The position numbers and the translations under genes were made by a program. The notes below the pieces were generated by a model. That model saw only the letters and a program-made list of their open reading frames with translations. It was not told the DNA's origin and made no database searches. Shown piece by piece: positions 53,045 to 62,866 of a stretch of 64,000 nucleotides of DNA. The stretch spans positions 496,001 through 560,000 of the forward strand of contig NZ_CP084628.1 of the NCBI RefSeq assembly GCF_022878925.1, read 5' to 3'. The stretch's first letter is position 1. Every line of letters begins with the position of its first letter. This DNA is from Caballeronia sp. TF1N1. GTDB lineage: Bacteria; Pseudomonadota; Gammaproteobacteria; Burkholderiales; Burkholderiaceae.

Positions 53045-55279
53045 ATGTCCACCGCACCCGACACCACGTCGTCCTTCATTGGACGACCCCAGTCGCGTAT
53101 AGACGGACCGCTGAAAGTTTGCGGCCGCGCGACTTACACTTCAGACGTCGATCTGCCCGGCATGCTGGTTGCCGTGCCGGTTGGCAGCACCATCGCGAGC
53201 GGCAGGATCACATCGCTCGAATTCGCGGCCGCGCAGGCCATGCCCGGCGTGAAGCTGATTCTGCATCGCGGCAATATCGGCAAGTTGTATCGCATTCCCG
53301 GCAATTCGTTCGAAGACGGTTATACCGATGAACAACGTCCGCCCTTCGAAGACGACGTGATCCGCTATTACGGCCAGTATGTCGCGTGCGTGATTGCCGA
53401 AACCTTCGAAACGGCGAGCGCGGCGGCGGCCGCGATCAAGGTGAGCTACGACGTCACGCCGCACGACGTCAGCTCGGCCCTGACCGCCGCCGAAGAGCCG
53501 AAGGTCGCGAGCGAGCGCGGCGATGCCGCGAGTGCTTTCGACGAAGCGCCCGTGAAAATCGACGAGACCTACGTGACGCCCGTCGAAACGCACAATCCGA
53601 TTGAACTGCATTCGACCATCGCGCATTGGAACGGCGACAGCTACACGTTCTACGAGACGAGCCAGGCGGTGTCGAACCATCGCGGCACGCTCGTGCAGAT
53701 GCTCGGCGTGCCGAAAGAGAAAGTGCGCGTGATCTCGCGCTACCTCGGCTCGGGTTTCGGCGGCAAGCTGTGGATGTGGCCGCATTCCCTGCTCGCGGCG
53801 GTCGCGACGAAGCAGACCGGGCATCCGGTCAAGCTCGTGCTGAGCCGCAAGATGATGTTCCAGAACGTGGGACATCGGCCGACGACGCAACAGCGCGTGC
53901 GGCTCGCGGCCACGCAAGACGGCAAGCTCGTGTCGCTGCGGCATGATTTTCTGAACCACGCCGCGCTCGCCGACGAATACGCCGAAGACTGCGGCGAAGC
54001 CACGCCGCAGATGTACAGCACGGCCAATCTGCGCGTGACAGGCGGCGTCGCGAAGCGCAACGTCGGTTCGCCCACGTCGATGCGCGGTCCAGGCGCGGTG
54101 CCCGGTCTCTACGCACTCGAATCGGCGATGGATGAACTCGCGGTCGCCTTGAAGATCGATCCGGTGGAATTGCGGCTGCGTAACGAACCCACCGTCGATG
54201 AAAGCAGCGGCTTGCCGTTCTCGTCGCGGCATCTCGTCGAATGTCTCAAGACTGGCGCGGAGAAATTCGGCTGGGCGAAGCGCACGCCCGAGGTCGGGTC
54301 CATGAAGCGCGATGGCTTGACGCTCGGTTGGGGCGTCGGCGCATGCAGTTGGCCTGGCTTGCGCTTCTCGGCGGAAGCGGCGGTCGATCTGCGCGCGGAC
54401 GGCACGGCGCGGGTTGCGTGCGGCACGCAGGATATCGGCACCGGCACGTACACGATCCTCGCGCAGCTGGTGGCCGAGCACACGGGCATTGCGCTACGCA
54501 AGATCGAAGTCGGTCTCGGCGATACGTCCTTGCCCATCGGTCCCATTTCCGGCGGCTCGGCGGCGACGGCATCGGTGATTCCGGCGGTGTCGGATGCCGT
54601 GCGCGCGGCGGTGAAGATCGTTCTCACACGTGCATCGCAGGCGGAAGGATCGCCGTTCGCGGGCGCAAAGCCAGACGATCTCGCGTTGAGTGGCGCACGC
54701 GTGCATCGCAAGAACGAATCGGCGGAAAGCGGCGTGCCTTATATGCGGATTCTCGAGTTGTCGAACATGCATGCGGCATCGGGGAGCGGCAGCGCAAAAG
54801 GCGGCTTCGACGATCCACTCAAGAAGAAGTGGTCGATTCACTCGTACGGCGCGCATTTCGCCGAAGTGACCTGGGACGCGGCGACGGCGCGCTTGCGCGT
54901 GAGCCGCGTGGTGACGGTGATCGACGGCGGCAAGATTCTCAATCCGCGCGCGGGACGCAATCAGGTGGAAGGCGCGGTGGTGATGGGCGTCGGCATGGCG
55001 CTCTTCGAGCATACGATCTACGACGAGCGCAGCGGCGCGCCGATCAACAGCAATTTCGCGGATTACGTCGTCGCCACCAACGCGGATACGCCGAAGCTCG
55101 ACGTCACCTTCCTCGATCATCCGGACACCATCTTCAACGAACTCGGCGCACGCGGGATCGCGGAGATCGGGCTTGCCGGGATCGCGGCGGCGATCACGGG
55201 CGCGGTCTATCACGCAACCGGCGTGCGGGTGAGAAAGCTGCCGGTGATGATCGAGGACTTGCTGGAAGCGGCTGTGTGA
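53045..55279 (+). CDS. paoC: Aldehyde oxidoreductase, molybdenum subunit (PaoC-like)
   Basis: 744-residue catalytic subunit binding molybdopterin cytosine dinucleotide. It starts SRIDGPLKVCGRATYTSD and has GSGFGGKLWMWPH in the substrate channel. The catalytic Glu lies in RGIAEIGLAGIAAAITGAVY, as in PaoC/YagR. It oxidises aldehydes, aromatic ones in E. coli, to acids. It would normally need a PaoD/XdhC-type chaperone and Moco synthesis, not seen in the window. It is 21 nt after paoB and ends before a strong terminator. Confidence 0.92.
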   Translation: MSTAPDTTSSFIGRPQSRIDGPLKVCGRATYTSDVDLPGMLVAVPVGSTIASGRITSLEFAAAQAMPGVKLILHRGNIGKLYRIPGNSFEDGYTDEQRPPFEDDVIRYYGQYVACVIAETFETASAAAAAIKVSYDVTPHDVSSALTAAEEPKVASERGDAASAFDEAPVKIDETYVTPVETHNPIELHSTIAHWNGDSYTFYETSQAVSNHRGTLVQMLGVPKEKVRVISRYLGSGFGGKLWMWPHSLLAAVATKQTGHPVKLVLSRKMMFQNVGHRPTTQQRVRLAATQDGKLVSLRHDFLNHAALADEYAEDCGEATPQMYSTANLRVTGGVAKRNVGSPTSMRGPGAVPGLYALESAMDELAVALKIDPVELRLRNEPTVDESSGLPFSSRHLVECLKTGAEKFGWAKRTPEVGSMKRDGLTLGWGVGACSWPGLRFSAEAAVDLRADGTARVACGTQDIGTGTYTILAQLVAEHTGIALRKIEVGLGDTSLPIGPISGGSAATASVIPAVSDAVRAAVKIVLTRASQAEGSPFAGAKPDDLALSGARVHRKNESAESGVPYMRILELSNMHAASGSGSAKGGFDDPLKKKWSIHSYGAHFAEVTWDAATARLRVSRVVTVIDGGKILNPRAGRNQVEGAVVMGVGMALFEHTIYDERSGAPINSNFADYVVATNADTPKLDVTFLDHPDTIFNELGARGIAEIGLAGIAAAITGAVYHATGVRVRKLPVMIEDLLEAAV

Positions 55280-55295
55280 GTCGATGCACGGTGAT

Positions 55296-55323
55296 GGCCC
55301 GGTCTTTCGAGACCGGGCCTTTT
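55296..55323 (+). terminator. Terminator of the paoABC operon
   Basis: GGCCCGGTCT (55296-55305) and AGACCGGGCC (55310-55319) form a perfect 10-bp stem with a TTCG tetraloop, followed by TTTT. It lies 17 nt after the paoC stop and is a textbook intrinsic terminator. Confidence 0.92.
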
Positions 55324-55412
55324 CCTTGGCCTTCGATCGGAGGAAAACAAGCAGGCCGTACAATCGATGAAGTGACTCCTGCCCGAAAACTCTAAACGTC
55401 CAATCTTCAAAC

Positions 55413-56123
55413 GTGCCCTCGATCCGCCCCGACAATCTTTCCGACGACGAACTCAACCAGCTCGACGACTTCCTCGCATCCGTTGGTCCGAACGCGATGA
55501 ACGTCGAAATGGTCGATGGCTTCTTCGCTGCCCTGGCGTGTTGCCCCGACCTCATCAAGTCCAGCGAATGGTTTCCTGAAATCTGGAACACCGATTTCGA
55601 GTTCGATAGCGAACGGCAGGCGGCCGAGATCACCGGCTTGCTGATACGCCACTGGAATGTCGTCGTGGGCGAACTGGCGCGCACGCTCGATAGTTCGCAT
55701 CATTACGAGCCTGTGCTCGAAGAAGACGAGAGCGGCGTGGCGAACGCGAACGACTGGGCGCATGGCTTCATCCGTGGCGTCGGCATGCGTGCCGAAAGCT
55801 GGAGCAGCCTGCTCAGGGACGACACGCGCGCGCGTTTGCTGGCTCCCGTGCTGGCCCTGCATCACGAACACGACGACAACCGCACCTTGCAGTCGCTTTC
55901 CATCGAAAACGAAACGCGCGATGGACTAATCGGCCAGATGTGCGAGAACCTGAGCACGATCTATCGATTCTTCGAGCCGCAGCGAAAGGCGCGGGCAGCC
56001 GGTCTCTCTCCCATGCCATTGAAGCGGCTGGAGCCGAAAGTCGGACGCAACGACCCGTGCCCGTGCGGCAGCGGCCGCAAGTATAAGCAGTGCTGCGGCG
56101 GCAATCTTCCAACGCTGCATTGA
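55413..56123 (+). CDS. UPF0149 (YecA/YgfB) protein with SEC-C zinc motif
   Basis: 236 residues. The first about 170 form a UPF0149 domain ([42 protein letters not shown]). The last 20 form a SEC-C motif, [19 protein letters not shown], which binds zinc as in SecA. YecA-like proteins are widespread and may interact with the ribosome or SecA; the function is not settled. The start is a GTG with no clear ribosome site. Confidence 0.88.
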   Translation: MPSIRPDNLSDDELNQLDDFLASVGPNAMNVEMVDGFFAALACCPDLIKSSEWFPEIWNTDFEFDSERQAAEITGLLIRHWNVVVGELARTLDSSHHYEPVLEEDESGVANANDWAHGFIRGVGMRAESWSSLLRDDTRARLLAPVLALHHEHDDNRTLQSLSIENETRDGLIGQMCENLSTIYRFFEPQRKARAAGLSPMPLKRLEPKVGRNDPCPCGSGRKYKQCCGGNLPTLH

Positions 56124-56295
56124 TGCGCGGGCCAATCGTCTTCCGGCGCCGTTGCGTACGCACCGGAAAGGCGTTCCGTATGAAGCCCGCAGCGCCCACG
56201 CTTGCCGTTTCGAACAGCGACCCGCCGTCAATCCGCGCTACCATATTGCCCAGCCCGCCCAAAAACCCCTGAAGCATCGTTCAGCCGGAGTGCCC

Positions 56296-58470
56296 ATGAC
56301 CGACATGACCCAACAACACGGCCTCAAGGTCGCCACGAGTCTCGCCAAGTTCGTCGAAGAAGAAGCCATTCCCGGCACGGACGTCGATACTGCTTCCTTC
56401 TGGAAAGGCTTCGACGCCCTGGTGCACGATCTCGCACCGAAGAACCGCGCGTTGCTCGCCGAGCGCGACCGCCTGCAGACCGAACTCGACAACTGGCATC
56501 GCGGCAATCCTGGCCCGGTGCGCGACCTGCGCGCGTATCGCAAGTTTCTGGAAGAGATTGGCTATATCGTGCCCGCGCCTGCCAGCGTGCGCGCAACGAC
56601 CGCCAATGTCGATCGCGAAATCGCCGAACAGGCCGGTCCGCAACTCGTCGTGCCGCTGTCGAATCTGCGCTATGCGCTCAACGCCGCGAACGCACGCTGG
56701 GGCAGTCTGTATGACGCGCTGTATGGCACCGATGCCATCGACGAAAGCGACGGCGCCGAGCGCACGGCCGAGTTCAATCCTAAGCGCGGCGCGAAAGTAA
56801 TCGCGTATGCACGCGCCTTTCTCGACGACAATGCGCCCCTCGCGCACGGCTCCCATGCCGACGCCACGAAGTACAGCATCGAACAGGGCAAGCTCGTCGT
56901 CACGCTGAAGGACGACAAGAGCCGCCTCGCGAACCCGGAACAGTTCGCGGGCTTTCAGGGCGATGCCAGCGCGCCCCACGCCATCCTCCTCAAGCATAAC
57001 GACCTGCATGTCGAGATTCAGATCGACGCCGATCATCCCATCGGCAAGACGGATGGCGCGCATGTCAAGGACCTGCTGATGGAAGCGGCGGTGAGCACGA
57101 TCATCGATTGCGAAGATTCGGTGGCCGCCGTCGATGCCGCGGACAAGACCGCGCTCTATCGCAACTGGCTCGGTCTCATGCAGGGCAATCTCGCCGAGCA
57201 GGTGACGAAGAACGGCAAGAGCTTCACGCGCAGCCTGAACCCCGACCGCGAATACACCGCGCCCGACGGCTCGACGCTCAAGCTGCATGGCCGCTCGCTC
57301 CTCTTCATCCGCAACGTCGGGCATCTGATGACCAACCCCGGCGTGCTCGATCGCGACGGCAACGAGATTCCCGAAGGCATTCTCGACGCGGTGATGACCA
57401 CGCTCGGCGCGCTGCACGACCTCAAGAACAAGATCAACTCGCGCACGGGCTCCATCTATATCGTCAAGCCAAAGATGCACGGCCCCGCCGAAGTGGCGTT
57501 TTCGGACGAGCTTTTCACGCGCGTCGAGGACCTGCTCGGCTTGCCGCGTCATACCATCAAGATGGGGATCATGGACGAGGAACGCCGCACCAGCGTGAAC
57601 CTCAAGGCATGTATCGCGGCGGCGGGCGCGCGCGTCGCGTTCATCAACACGGGCTTTCTGGATCGCACCGGCGACGAAATGCATTCGTCGATGGAAGCCG
57701 GCCCGATGATGCGCAAGGGCGACATGAAGTCGTCCGCATGGATTGGCGCATACGAGCGCAACAACGTGCTCGTCGGGTTGAACACCGGCTTGCGCGGCCG
57801 CGCGCAGATCGGCAAGGGCATGTGGGCGATGCCTGATCTCATGCACGCCATGCTGCAGCAGAAAATCGCGCACCCGAAGGCGGGCGCGAACACGGCGTGG
57901 GTGCCTTCGCCCACGGCGGCCACGCTGCATGCGCTGCATTACCATCAAGTCGATGTGCAGCACGTTCAGCAGGACATGGAGAGCATCGACTACGACGGCG
58001 TGAAGAACGAACTGCTGGATGGCCTGCTGACCATTCCGGTGGTCGACAAGCCGAGCTGGTCGGAAGACGACATCAAGAGCGAGATCGAGAACAACGCACA
58101 GGGCATTCTCGGTTATGTGGTGCGCTGGGTCGATCAGGGCGTGGGCTGTTCGAAGGTGCCTGACATTCACGATGTCGGCCTGATGGAAGACCGCGCCACC
58201 TTGCGCATTTCGAGCCAGCACATTGCGAATTGGCTGCGGCATGGCATCGTCACGGAAGAGCAGGTGAGACAAACGCTGGAACGCATGGCCGCCGTGGTGG
58301 ACCAGCAGAACGAAGCAGACCCGCATTATCGTCCGATGGCGCCGGCATTCGACAGTTCGTATGCGTTCAAGGCGGCGTGCGCGCTGGTGTTCGAGGGTCG
58401 TACGCAGCCTAGCGGGTATACGGAACCGTTGTTGCATAAGTTCCGGCTGGCAGCCAAGCAGACGGCTTGA
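56296..58470 (+). CDS. glcB: Malate synthase G
   Basis: 724 residues (E. coli GlcB 723). It condenses glyoxylate and acetyl-CoA to malate in glycolate and C2 metabolism. Marks include [25 protein letters not shown], read in parts, [45 protein letters not shown] and [13 protein letters not shown]. The start is chosen at 56296 (CGGAG 4-6 nt upstream, MTDMTQ); the open frame upstream is unlike any GlcB N-terminus. It suggests growth on glycolate, oxalate-derived glyoxylate or acetate. Confidence 0.95.
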   Translation: MTDMTQQHGLKVATSLAKFVEEEAIPGTDVDTASFWKGFDALVHDLAPKNRALLAERDRLQTELDNWHRGNPGPVRDLRAYRKFLEEIGYIVPAPASVRATTANVDREIAEQAGPQLVVPLSNLRYALNAANARWGSLYDALYGTDAIDESDGAERTAEFNPKRGAKVIAYARAFLDDNAPLAHGSHADATKYSIEQGKLVVTLKDDKSRLANPEQFAGFQGDASAPHAILLKHNDLHVEIQIDADHPIGKTDGAHVKDLLMEAAVSTIIDCEDSVAAVDAADKTALYRNWLGLMQGNLAEQVTKNGKSFTRSLNPDREYTAPDGSTLKLHGRSLLFIRNVGHLMTNPGVLDRDGNEIPEGILDAVMTTLGALHDLKNKINSRTGSIYIVKPKMHGPAEVAFSDELFTRVEDLLGLPRHTIKMGIMDEERRTSVNLKACIAAAGARVAFINTGFLDRTGDEMHSSMEAGPMMRKGDMKSSAWIGAYERNNVLVGLNTGLRGRAQIGKGMWAMPDLMHAMLQQKIAHPKAGANTAWVPSPTAATLHALHYHQVDVQHVQQDMESIDYDGVKNELLDGLLTIPVVDKPSWSEDDIKSEIENNAQGILGYVVRWVDQGVGCSKVPDIHDVGLMEDRATLRISSQHIANWLRHGIVTEEQVRQTLERMAAVVDQQNEADPHYRPMAPAFDSSYAFKAACALVFEGRTQPSGYTEPLLHKFRLAAKQTA

Positions 58471-58482
58471 GTTGCTTTGGAT

Positions 58483-58505
58483 GAAGGGCCGCTTGGCGGT
58501 CCTTC
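58483..58505 (+). terminator. Hairpin after glcB
   Basis: GAAGGGCCGC (58483-58492) pairs with GCGGTCCTTC (58496-58505) through one G-U wobble around a TTG loop, 12 nt after the glcB stop. No T tract is seen. Confidence 0.55.
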
Positions 58506-58654
58506 GTCGATTAGTCACTTACGCAACGAGAGTTCGGCTGAAGGTACTTAGGTTGCATTCATCGGCGTCAGACCTTGTTCAAAAGCGGTCGATGCAATCG
58601 ACGCATGGCGGCCCGAAGCGCTCGCCCGCGATTTCCCCTTAAGCCCATCCGATC

Positions 58655-59623
58655 ATGATGAACTTGATGCATTGGCGTTTGCTGGTGGCCGTGGCGGATG
58701 CGCGATCTGTCTCGAAGGCCGCCGCACAGGTCGGCATTACGCAATCGGGTGCAAGCCAGGCCATCAGTCAGCTGGAGAGCATGCTCGGTGTGAAGATTCT
58801 GCAGCGCGACCGGCATGGCACCACAGCGACAGCGATTGGCGAACAGGTGATTGCGCACGCGCGGTGCATGTTGGTCGAGTGGGAGTCGATCAAGACACTC
58901 GTCGATGAGTCGCGCGGGCTGCATACGGGGCGCATCAAGCTGGCGACTTTTCCGTCGGTATTTGCGAGCCTGCTACCAAGTTTTCTGCAATCGTTCAGCC
59001 TTTTGCATCCGGGCATCGAAGTCGTCTCGCTGGAGGGCACCGACGACGAAATCGAACATTGGCTCGCCGACAGCACGGTAGATGTCGGCGTGGTACTGAA
59101 CGCGGGAGCGGAACGGGAGACGTTCGCCCTTGGCCGTGACGCATGGGTGGTAGTGCTGCCGACCGGTCATCCACTCGGCCGTCGCTCGAGCAACGTCGGC
59201 GTCTCGCTCGCGGAGTTGGCGGATGAGCCGTACGTGCTCGCTACCGGCGGCTGCCGCCAAGACAGTCAGCGGCTTTTTGCAGAAGCGGGCTGCGCGCTGT
59301 CCGATGTCCGTGTATCGGTGAACGACTGGTCGACCGCATTCAAGCTGATCCGCGAAGGCTTGGGCTTGTCGCTCGTACCGGAATCGATTCTGCCGGTAGC
59401 GCGTCAAGGACTGCGTGTGCTGAATCTCGCCACGCCGCTGTATCGCGAATTCGGCTTGGTCTGCTCGGAGGCGGGCAACGTCTCACCAGTCGTGAAGGCC
59501 TTGTTCGATCAATTGCGGCGCACGCGCAGCGTGGTCAAGGACGCACTCGGTGACATGCCACTCAACGCGCGCCGGCTATCCGGGGCGCGCCGTTTGGAAG
59601 CCAATCCGCAGAGCTCACCCTGA
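58655..59623 (+). CDS. LysR-family transcriptional regulator
   Basis: 322 residues: N-terminal winged HTH (WRLLVAVADARSVSKAAAQVGITQSGASQAISQLE, read in parts, and ILQRDR) and a C-terminal substrate-binding domain. It stands alone between glcB and a glutathione transferase on the same strand. Its targets and effector are unknown; either neighbour is a candidate. Confidence 0.9.
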   Translation: MMNLMHWRLLVAVADARSVSKAAAQVGITQSGASQAISQLESMLGVKILQRDRHGTTATAIGEQVIAHARCMLVEWESIKTLVDESRGLHTGRIKLATFPSVFASLLPSFLQSFSLLHPGIEVVSLEGTDDEIEHWLADSTVDVGVVLNAGAERETFALGRDAWVVVLPTGHPLGRRSSNVGVSLAELADEPYVLATGGCRQDSQRLFAEAGCALSDVRVSVNDWSTAFKLIREGLGLSLVPESILPVARQGLRVLNLATPLYREFGLVCSEAGNVSPVVKALFDQLRRTRSVVKDALGDMPLNARRLSGARRLEANPQSSP

Positions 59624-59795
59624 CAAAGTACGGCTTGTCACCGAGGTCATAAGCGTAGCTAATGTTGCCTCGGGCAAATCTAAACTATGCGGGCAAGCTC
59701 TGCGGAGCTTAGGATCGTCTCACCAACGGTCGCGAAGAGACGTCAAGCCCGACGCCTAAGCGGCCGCCCGTCCCGACACACCGCTGAAGCAACTC

Positions 59796-60407
59796 ATGAA
59801 GCTCTATTTCGCTCCCAATGCCTGCTCCCTCTCGCCTCACATCGTCCTGCGTGAACTAGGCCTGCCATTTGAATTGGTTCGAGTGAACAACAAGACCAAG
59901 CAGACCTCCGAAGGCCGCAACTTTCTCGAAGTCAATCCAAAAGCCTACGTCGCGGCGCTCATGCTCGACAACGGCGAGGTGCTAACCGAAGGCCCCGCGA
60001 TTCTCCAGTATCTGGCCGACTTGAAACCGGAAGCGAAACTCGCACCGGCGCTTGGCACCTGGGAACGCGTGCGGCTTCAAGAGATGCTTAACTTCGTCAC
60101 CTCGGAAATCCACGCGGGTTGCAGCTTGCTGTTCAGCAGCGATATGCCCGAGGACGTCAAGGACATCATCAAAGCGAAGTTCTACAAGCGCCTGGATAAC
60201 CTCGACGTCACGCTCTCGCGCAAGGACTATCTTCTCGGCGACTTCGGTGTGGCGGACGCCTACCTTTACACGATACTGTCGTGGCTGCCGCACTTCTCAA
60301 TAGACATCGAGCGCTGGAAGTCGCTCGCACGCTTTGTGGACCGGATCGGCGCACGCCCTGCGGTGAAGGCCGCGCTTGCCGCTGAAGAGGCGTCGCCCGT
60401 CGTATGA
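59796..60407 (+). CDS. gstA: Glutathione S-transferase, beta class
   Basis: 203 residues, close to the bacterial beta class: MKLYFAPNACSLSPHIVLRE, with the catalytic cysteine in NACSLSPH, then NNKTKQTSEGRNFLEVNPKAYV, LTEGPAILQYLADL and GDFGVADAYLYTILSW. It conjugates or reduces electrophiles with glutathione. It follows a LysR gene by 170 nt. Confidence 0.92.
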   Translation: MKLYFAPNACSLSPHIVLRELGLPFELVRVNNKTKQTSEGRNFLEVNPKAYVAALMLDNGEVLTEGPAILQYLADLKPEAKLAPALGTWERVRLQEMLNFVTSEIHAGCSLLFSSDMPEDVKDIIKAKFYKRLDNLDVTLSRKDYLLGDFGVADAYLYTILSWLPHFSIDIERWKSLARFVDRIGARPAVKAALAAEEASPVV

Positions 60408-60502
60408 TGCGCGCATCGTGCTCGGATCCGGTGAAAGAATTGAGATCCGGCGATCCATCCAAAGCGGCAGACAGCCGAAACGTCAGCCACACGAACCAAC
60501 AA

Positions 60503-60688
60503 CTACTGCTCCGACCAGAGCTTCCCCGCCGTCGCCCAGTTCTCGCGCTTCACATCCGTCAGAATGATATCCACGGAGCCCGGCTCGCAGCCGAGCGTCT
60601 CGCAAGTCGTACGCGTGATCGCCTCGACGAACTTGCGCTTCTCTTCCGCCGTGCGGCCTTCGAACAGTTGAATGTTGAATGTCGGCAT
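60503..60688 (-). CDS. 4-Oxalocrotonate tautomerase-family protein
   Basis: 61 residues starting with the catalytic Pro-1 after the initiator Met (MPTFNIQLFEGRTAEEKRKFVEAITR). The length is that of canonical 4-OT monomers. It catalyses keto-enol tautomerisation or related reactions. It lies 27 nt after the class II aldolase on the same strand, so the two are probably co-transcribed. Confidence 0.9.
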   Translation of the reverse strand: MPTFNIQLFEGRTAEEKRKFVEAITRTTCETLGCEPGSVDIILTDVKRENWATAGKLWSEQ

Positions 60689-60715
60689 GCCGTTGATCTC
60701 CTTTGAGTTGAACCT

Positions 60716-61492
60716 TCATTCCCGATACGACGGGTCGATGCGCTCGAGCTTGCGCAGCAGCGCAGGCCATTCGAGCGCGCCTTCGATCGCATCGTCATCG
60801 TGCAATTGTGCGGCCGTGCGCGCGACGACATCCGGATTCGGCACGATCATCTTGCCCACGCCCGCCAGCGCGCGTAGCTGAATATCGCACGCCTTCACGA
60901 GCATATCCATCAGCACGTAAGCCTCGGCGATGGTGCGCCCAAGCGTAAGCGGCCCGTGATTGCGCAAGAGCATGGCGCGATGCGCGCCGAGACTCGCAAC
61001 CAGCCGCTCGCCTTCCGCCGGCGAAAACGCGAGGCCTTCGTAATCGTGGTACGCCAGGTGCCCGTGAAAGCGCATGGCATGTTGCGAGCCGGGCAGCAAA
61101 CCGTGCGGTTGCGCGGACACGGCGATCGCTTCGCGCACGTGAAGATGCATCACGCAAACGGCATCGGCACGGGCGGCGTGCACCGCGCCATGCAGCGCGA
61201 AGCCGGTCGCGTTCACGGGATGCGCGCTCGCGCCGATCACGTTGCCATCGATATCGATCTTGACGAGATTCGACGCCGTGACTTCGTCAAAGGAAAGCCC
61301 GAACGGGTTGATCAGAAAGCGGCCGGGCTCGCCGGGAACGCTTGCCGAGATGTGCGTATAGACGACATCGTCCCAGCCGTTGAGCGTAACGAGCCGATAC
61401 GCCGCCGCCAGATCGGCGCGCGTCGCCGCTTCGGCCGCCGAACGCGGTCCGCTTTCCGCGATGCGGCGCTCAGGCGTGTGGGTGAACGACAT
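60716..61492 (-). CDS. Class II aldolase/adducin-family protein
   Basis: 258 residues. The metal-ligand histidines lie in VMHLHVREAIAV, with NPFGLSFDEVTASNLVKID (read in parts) and LLRNHGPLTLG typical of adducin-type proteins. These are zinc-dependent aldolases, epimerases or decarboxylases; some members have lost activity. AAAGGAGA precedes the start at 61492, which lies inside the urea transporter gene's end (23-nt overlap). Confidence 0.9.
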   Translation of the reverse strand: MSFTHTPERRIAESGPRSAAEAATRADLAAAYRLVTLNGWDDVVYTHISASVPGEPGRFLINPFGLSFDEVTASNLVKIDIDGNVIGASAHPVNATGFALHGAVHAARADAVCVMHLHVREAIAVSAQPHGLLPGSQHAMRFHGHLAYHDYEGLAFSPAEGERLVASLGAHRAMLLRNHGPLTLGRTIAEAYVLMDMLVKACDIQLRALAGVGKMIVPNPDVVARTAAQLHDDDAIEGALEWPALLRKLERIDPSYRE

Positions 61493-62420
61493 GTGAGTCT
61501 CCTTTATCGACGAGAGCGGGCGCTGCCTGCATGCGATGCGACTTGTCCGTATGCGCCTCGAGACGGCGCGCCATGCAAAGCACCGTCCACGACGCCAGCA
61601 CGAAAGGCGCGGTCAACGCGGCGACGCCCAGGCAATCGATCACGCGCTCGAACAACACCGATGCGACGATCGCCAGTAGCGCATAGCGGCCGCCGAGCGG
61701 CGCGGCGGCCAGCGCCGCGAGCGCCGCATTGAAACCGCATGCACCGGAGAGCGCGACGGCATCGCTTGCGCCGCCGAGTGCGTGCAGAAACGCGCCGAGT
61801 CCGCTGCCCGCGAGCGCCCACGCCGCACGCGACGGCCCGGCGGCAAACAGCCCGATTGCGATGAGCGCACCGGCCAGCGCGCCGGTCGCGAAGACAATCG
61901 GCGCGAGGCCCGCGAAAGCCGCCTGCAGCATGGAAACGAAGCCCGTCGCGACGGGCGGAATCGCGCCCGTATCGCCGCGCCCGGCCAGAAACGGCAGCCA
62001 GCACCAGGTCACGATGATCGCCGGGCTGGAGAAGATCGGCAAGCCAAAGCGCATGAGTTTGCCGGCGAGCGTGGGGGCGATGAGCGTCGCGACCATCGCC
62101 GCGACAATGGCCACAGCCGCCGCCTGCGATGCATCGCCGATAAACGTGAACGCCGCGAGCGCGGCCAATGCGCCGTTGAAACCGTAGAGATCGTCGCGCA
62201 TGGCGGGTGAATCCGCGTCTTGCGTGATGACGGTAATGACGTTGCCCGTCAACGCGCCGATAAGCAGACCGCACGCGAGCCGGGGATTCGCGCACAGCAG
62301 CGCGACGAAGATGCAGACGCCCGTCGCGGCATTGCGCTGCAGGACGATCTGCCCGGTGCTGCGGGCAAAGCTCGTGATTTGATCGCCGAAACTGGCGTTG
62401 GTTTGGATGGCGGCGGACAT
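61470..62420 (-). CDS. Urea transporter (UT family)
   Basis: 316 residues, about ten membrane spans in two homologous halves, as in UT-type urea channels. The repeated half-motifs are LYGFNGALAALAAFT and ACGFNAALAALAAAP. It allows passive urea movement across the inner membrane. Its 3' end overlaps the aldolase gene by 23 nt. No urease genes are in the window. It starts at 62420 with a poor ribosome site. Confidence 0.88.
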   Translation of the reverse strand: MSAAIQTNASFGDQITSFARSTGQIVLQRNAATGVCIFVALLCANPRLACGLLIGALTGNVITVITQDADSPAMRDDLYGFNGALAALAAFTFIGDASQAAAVAIVAAMVATLIAPTLAGKLMRFGLPIFSSPAIIVTWCWLPFLAGRGDTGAIPPVATGFVSMLQAAFAGLAPIVFATGALAGALIAIGLFAAGPSRAAWALAGSGLGAFLHALGGASDAVALSGACGFNAALAALAAAPLGGRYALLAIVASVLFERVIDCLGVAALTAPFVLASWTVLCMARRLEAHTDKSHRMQAAPALVDKGDSHVVHPHA

Positions 62421-62548
62421 GCGTGGCGGCGGAAACGGCTTGAGGAGCCGCCAGCATAAGACAAGGTGCGCGCGCCGTGCGACGGCGGGCCGTATAGCGG
62501 GTATGCGACTGCCGCGCTCGAAGAAGGCGAGCGCGGTGACGTTGAAGC

Positions 62549-62752
62549 TTAATTGAACGCCATGGGAACGAGCGGCGTGGCGTCGCCACCGGGGTTCGCC
62601 AACGAGAGGTCTGAACTCATCTTGACGATTTCCGTAACGTTCTCACGGAAATTAGGGTGGCTTTCCCATGTGATATAGCTCGCGTCCAGCACGGCGGACA
62701 TCGTGAGCAAGGTAAAAGCGATCTTTTCTACGACAACGAAGCGGCGGCCCAT
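62549..62752 (-). CDS. Small protein of unknown function with N-terminal hydrophobic segment
   Basis: 67 residues. The N-terminus (RRFVVVEKIAFTLLTMSAVL) looks like a signal anchor, followed by a polar tail (SHPNFRENVTEIVKMSSDLS). I do not recognise it. GGGGAA lies 9 nt before the ATG at 62752; a TTG at 62776 is not needed. It stands alone between the urea transporter and the alcohol dehydrogenase. Confidence 0.6.
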   Translation of the reverse strand: MGRRFVVVEKIAFTLLTMSAVLDASYITWESHPNFRENVTEIVKMSSDLSLANPGGDATPLVPMAFN

Positions 62753-62866
62753 GGCAAGTTCCCCAAAATTTGCCAATCATTGTAACAGAACCTAGGGTTT
62801 TCCCGTAAGGGTCGTGTTGCAATGCCGCAAATCGGCCGCCGTCGCTCGTCCTGGCTTTCGGCCCGA

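Noticed and set aside
56281..58518. A 745-residue open frame antisense to malate synthase G
   Set aside because: glcB is unambiguous on the other strand. The antisense translation is Arg/His/Val-rich, with no recognisable domain.
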